Below, in pieces: positions 61,587 through 64,000 of a stretch of DNA of 64,000 nt (its first letter is position 1; each line of letters begins with the position of its first letter). Made by a program: the position numbers and the translations under genes. The notes below the pieces were generated by a model. It saw only the letters and a list, made by a program, of their open reading frames with translations, was not told the DNA's origin and did no database searches. Source of the stretch: Streptomyces sp. NBC_01754 (GTDB lineage: Bacteria > Actinomycetota > Actinomycetes > Streptomycetales > Streptomycetaceae); assembly GCF_035918015.1 (NCBI RefSeq), contig NZ_CP109132.1:6262001-6326000 (forward strand). The letters are read 5' to 3'.

Positions 61587-62615
61587 GTGAAGGCACTCGT
61601 GAAGCAGAAGGCCGAGCCGGGACTCTGGCTGACGGACGTTCCGGAGCCGGAGATCGGCCCCGGGGACGTCCTGATCAAGGTCCTGCGCACCGGGATCTGC
61701 GGTACCGACCTGCACATCCGCGCCTACGACGGCTGGGCGCGGCAGGCCGTGCGCACCCCGCTCGTGCTCGGCCACGAGTTCGTCGGCGAGGTCGCCGAAC
61801 TGGGCGCCGACGTCGTGGACATCGAGGTGGGGGACCGGGTCAGCGGCGAGGGCCACCTCGTCTGCGGGAAGTGCCGAAACTGCCTGGCCGGGCGCCGCCA
61901 CCTGTGCCGCGCCACCCTCGGGCTCGGCGTCGGCCGGGACGGTGCGTTCGCCGAGTACGTGTCCCTGCCCGCGTCCAACGTCTGGGTGCACCGTGCCGAG
62001 GTCGCCCTCGACGTCGCCGCGATCTTCGACCCGTTCGGCAACGCCGTGCACACCGCGCTCTCCTTCCCCCTGGTCGGGGAGGACGTCCTGATCACCGGGG
62101 CCGGCCCGATCGGCATCATGGCCGCCGCCGTCGCCCGGCACGCGGGCGCCCGCAACGTCGTCATCACCGACGTCAGCGAGGCCCGCCTCGAACTGGCCGG
62201 GAAGGTCGGTGTGGACCTCGCCCTGGACGTCGGCAGGGAGACCATCGGCGACGGCCAGCGCCGCCTCGGCCTGCGCGAGGGCTTCGACATCGGCCTGGAG
62301 ATGTCCGGCCGCCCCGAGGCGATGCGGGACATGATCGCGAACATGACGCACGGCGGGCGGATCGCGATGCTCGGCCTGCCCTCCGGCGAGTTCGCCGTCG
62401 ACTGGTCCCGGGTCGTCACCTCGATGCTCACCATCAAGGGCATCTACGGCCGCGAGATGTACGAGACCTGGTACGCCATGTCCGTGCTGCTGGAGGGCGG
62501 ACTCGACCTCGCCCCGGTCATCACCGGACGCTACGGCTACCGCGACTTCGACGCGGCCTTCGACGACGCCGCGAGCGGTCTGGGCGGCAAGGTCCTGCTG
62601 GACTGGACCGCCTGA
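61587..62615 (+). CDS. tdh: L-threonine 3-dehydrogenase
   Basis: 342 residues from GTG 61587, with GGGAG about ten bases before; the in-frame upstream part is not conserved. Zinc medium-chain dehydrogenase: [17 protein letters not shown] (catalytic Cys), [29 protein letters not shown] (structural zinc Cys), NAD loop [15 protein letters not shown] and [10 protein letters not shown]. Oxidises threonine to 2-amino-3-ketobutyrate with NAD. Coupled to kbl, 42 bases downstream, in the threonine-to-glycine route. The 173-base gap before it contains GCTTAAGAAAT near 61446, a possible promoter element. Confidence 0.92.
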   Translation: MKALVKQKAEPGLWLTDVPEPEIGPGDVLIKVLRTGICGTDLHIRAYDGWARQAVRTPLVLGHEFVGEVAELGADVVDIEVGDRVSGEGHLVCGKCRNCLAGRRHLCRATLGLGVGRDGAFAEYVSLPASNVWVHRAEVALDVAAIFDPFGNAVHTALSFPLVGEDVLITGAGPIGIMAAAVARHAGARNVVITDVSEARLELAGKVGVDLALDVGRETIGDGQRRLGLREGFDIGLEMSGRPEAMRDMIANMTHGGRIAMLGLPSGEFAVDWSRVVTSMLTIKGIYGREMYETWYAMSVLLEGGLDLAPVITGRYGYRDFDAAFDDAASGLGGKVLLDWTA

Positions 62616-62657
62616 GACCTCCGATCCGACCTGACACCTGACCGGGAGACAGCCCCC

Positions 62658-63890
62658 ATGTTCGACTCCGTACGCGACGACCTGCGCGCCACCCTCGACG
62701 AGATCCGGGACGCCGGCCTCCAGAAGCCGGAGCGGGTCATCGGCACCCCGCAGTCCGCGAACATCGCCGTCACCTCGATGGGGTCTCCCCCGCTCGAACG
62801 CAGCCGAGAGCCTGGGGAAGGCCGCGCCGGCGAGGTGCTCAACTTCTGCGCCAACAACTACCTGGGGCTCGCCGACCACCCCGAGGTCGTCGCCGCCGCC
62901 CACGAGGCGCTGGACCGCTGGGGCTACGGGCTGGCCTCCGTCCGCTTCATCTGCGGCACCCAGGAGGTCCACAAGGAACTGGAGCAGAGGCTGTCCGGGT
63001 TCCTCGGCCAGGAGGACACGATCCTCTACTCCTCCTGCTTCGACGCCAACGGCGGCGTCTTCGAGACCCTGCTCGGCCCCGAGGACGCGGTGCTCTCCGA
63101 CGCCCTCAACCACGCCTCGATCATCGACGGCATCCGGCTGTCCAAGGCCAAGCGGTACCGCTACGCCAACCGCGACATGACCGAGCTGGAGCAGCGGCTC
63201 AAGGAGGCCTCCGGGGCCCGGCGGCGCCTCGTCGTCACCGACGGCGTCTTCTCCATGGACGGGTACGTCGCCCCGCTCGCCGAGATCTGCGACCTGGCCG
63301 ACCGCTACGACGCCATGGTCATGGTCGACGACTCGCACGCCGTCGGCTTCGTCGGCCCCGGCGGACGCGGAACTCCCGAACTGCACGGCGTCATGGACCG
63401 CGTCGACATCATCACCGGCACCCTCGGCAAGGCGCTCGGCGGAGCCTCCGGCGGCTACGTAGCGGCGCGCGCCGAGATCGTCGCCCTGCTGCGCCAGCGC
63501 TCGCGCCCGTACCTCTTCTCCAACTCGCTCGCCCCGGTCATCGCCGCCGCCTCCCTCAAGGTCATCGACCTGCTGGAGTCCGCGGGCGACCTGCGCGCGC
63601 GGCTGGACGCCAACACCGCGCTCTTCCGCTCCCGGATGACCACCGAGGGCTTCGACGTCCTGCCCGGCGACCACGCCATCGCCCCGGTGATGATCGGGGA
63701 CGCGGCGAAGGCGGCCCGGATGGCCGAACTCCTCCTGGATCGCGGGGTGTACGTGATCGGGTTCTCCTACCCGGTCGTCCCCCAGGGCGCCGCGCGCATC
63801 CGGGTCCAGCTGTCCGCCGCGCACTCCACCGAGGACGTCGACCGCGCGGTGGACGCGTTCGTCGACGCACGGGCGGCCCTGGAGGCGTGA
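62658..63890 (+). CDS. kbl: Glycine C-acetyltransferase (2-amino-3-ketobutyrate CoA ligase)
   Basis: 410 residues, ATG with GGGAGA about ten bases before. PLP enzyme of the alpha-oxoamine synthase family that splits aminoketobutyrate with CoA into glycine and acetyl-CoA. Features: [57 protein letters not shown] and the PLP Lys in [16 protein letters not shown]. Between residues 39 and 55 it has about 15 extra residues ([15 protein letters not shown]), absent from the usual sequence NxxVTxGGRxGEVLNF and encoded by a hairpin repeat. The frame is kept and all active-site residues are intact, so the enzyme may still work. Confidence 0.93.
   Translation: MFDSVRDDLRATLDEIRDAGLQKPERVIGTPQSANIAVTSMGSPPLERSREPGEGRAGEVLNFCANNYLGLADHPEVVAAAHEALDRWGYGLASVRFICGTQEVHKELEQRLSGFLGQEDTILYSSCFDANGGVFETLLGPEDAVLSDALNHASIIDGIRLSKAKRYRYANRDMTELEQRLKEASGARRRLVVTDGVFSMDGYVAPLAEICDLADRYDAMVMVDDSHAVGFVGPGGRGTPELHGVMDRVDIITGTLGKALGGASGGYVAARAEIVALLRQRSRPYLFSNSLAPVIAAASLKVIDLLESAGDLRARLDANTALFRSRMTTEGFDVLPGDHAIAPVMIGDAAKAARMAELLLDRGVYVIGFSYPVVPQGAARIRVQLSAAHSTEDVDRAVDAFVDARAALEA
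62775..62819 (+). repeat. Hairpin repeat inserted in frame in kbl
   Basis: 45 bases with partial dyad symmetry: GGTCTCCCCCGCTCGAACG on the left and CCGAGAGCCTGGGGA on the right (CCCC/GGGG and GCTC/GAGAGC pair). The sequence type (GGTCTCCCCCGCTCGA...GAGAG.TGGGGA) is one I know as a frequent intergenic element in Streptomyces genomes. Here it lies inside kbl, length a multiple of three. Confidence 0.6.
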
Positions 63891-63903
63891 GCCGGCCGGC
63901 GGG

Positions 63904-63931
63904 GACCCGGTGACGCCGGCGTCACCGGGTC
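63904..63931 (+). terminator. Terminator after kbl
   Basis: 28-bp perfect palindrome centred at 63917/63918 (GCC|GGC), 14 bases after the kbl stop and 33 bases before the next start. Confidence 0.75.
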
Positions 63932-63964
63932 GGTGAGCCCGCCGCGGCCTGGGACAATGAGCAC

Positions 63965-64000
63965 ATGATCGATGCCCGGCGGCTGCGCATCCTCCGTGTG
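63965..64000 (+). CDS. LysR-type regulator, first 12 codons only
   Basis: ATG 63965 opens a frame reading MIDARRLRILRV to the window end. This N-terminus is typical of Streptomyces LysR-family regulators, which begin with the DNA-binding helices. The position after tdh-kbl suggests a regulator of that pair, but too little is visible to be sure. Confidence 0.5.
   Translation, partial: MIDARRLRILRV

Noticed and set aside
1..64000. tRNA, rRNA, CRISPR arrays, transposases, phage genes or attachment sites.
   Set aside because: None could be supported; repeats found are short hairpins or two-copy tandems.

Overview
The window is very GC-rich, with GTG as well as ATG starts, GGAGG-type ribosome sites, ATGA/GTGA gene overlaps and long GC hairpins in place of T-tailed terminators. 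Gene content and order (a ROK regulator beside xylFGH and dxs; a fadAB pair, RNase D and an orphan regulator; hemE, cgoX and hemQ; zapE, murC and msrB; tdh-kbl) point to a Streptomyces chromosome or a very close relative, most likely a conserved arm-proximal core. I see no rRNA, tRNA, CRISPR array, insertion sequence or prophage.

Layout. 1-6661: end of a Rok7B7-like ROK regulator, the xylFGH sugar ABC operon and a dxs gene. 6917-9936: amino-acid permease, NYN/PIN-like protein, GalE. 10082-20448: a surface-glycopolymer (teichoic-acid-like) locus, with an LCP ligase facing a PIG-L-like/beta-propeller protein, then a tightly overlapping operon encoding a CDP-alcohol phosphotransferase, a 1500-residue multidomain glycosyl/glycerophospho-transferase, an SGNH hydrolase and an unknown beta-rich protein. 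20626-22305: GntR regulator and a TauE/SafE exporter preceded by a tiny coupled ORF. 22500-28113 (minus): beta-oxidation pair fadA-fadB, RNase D, orphan LuxR-type response regulator. 28332-34943: DUF3000 and the coproporphyrin-type haem genes hemE, cgoX and hemQ, interleaved with a CoA-disulfide-reductase-like enzyme and a DUF4349 lipoprotein. 35396-44669: DUF692 protein, Pth2-like hydrolase, AIM24 protein with an ABC ATPase-permease fusion and a zinc-ribbon miniprotein, NodB-type deacetylase lipoprotein, Tat-exported PhoX phosphatase, OsmC peroxidase, ZapE. 44707-47962: RibD-like reductase, small conserved protein, MurC, MsrB. 47996-50976: Cys-rich protein and a GTPase-associated protein (GAP1) without its usual partners. 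51251-56199: DeoR/MFS divergent pair and MarR/DHA2 efflux with a second MarR. 56357-61413: lipoprotein plus two tandem Ser/Thr kinase-solute-binding-protein fusions. 61587-64000: tdh-kbl threonine degradation and the first codons of a LysR-type regulator.

Most functions are housekeeping. The least explained parts are the glycopolymer operon, where three proteins keep an enzyme fold but have altered catalytic motifs; the two receptor kinases, whose single membrane segment looks like a Tat signal at the same residue number in both; and a hairpin repeat inserted in frame in kbl. Positions of hairpins and starts were read by eye; family assignments are from motif recognition, not database searches.
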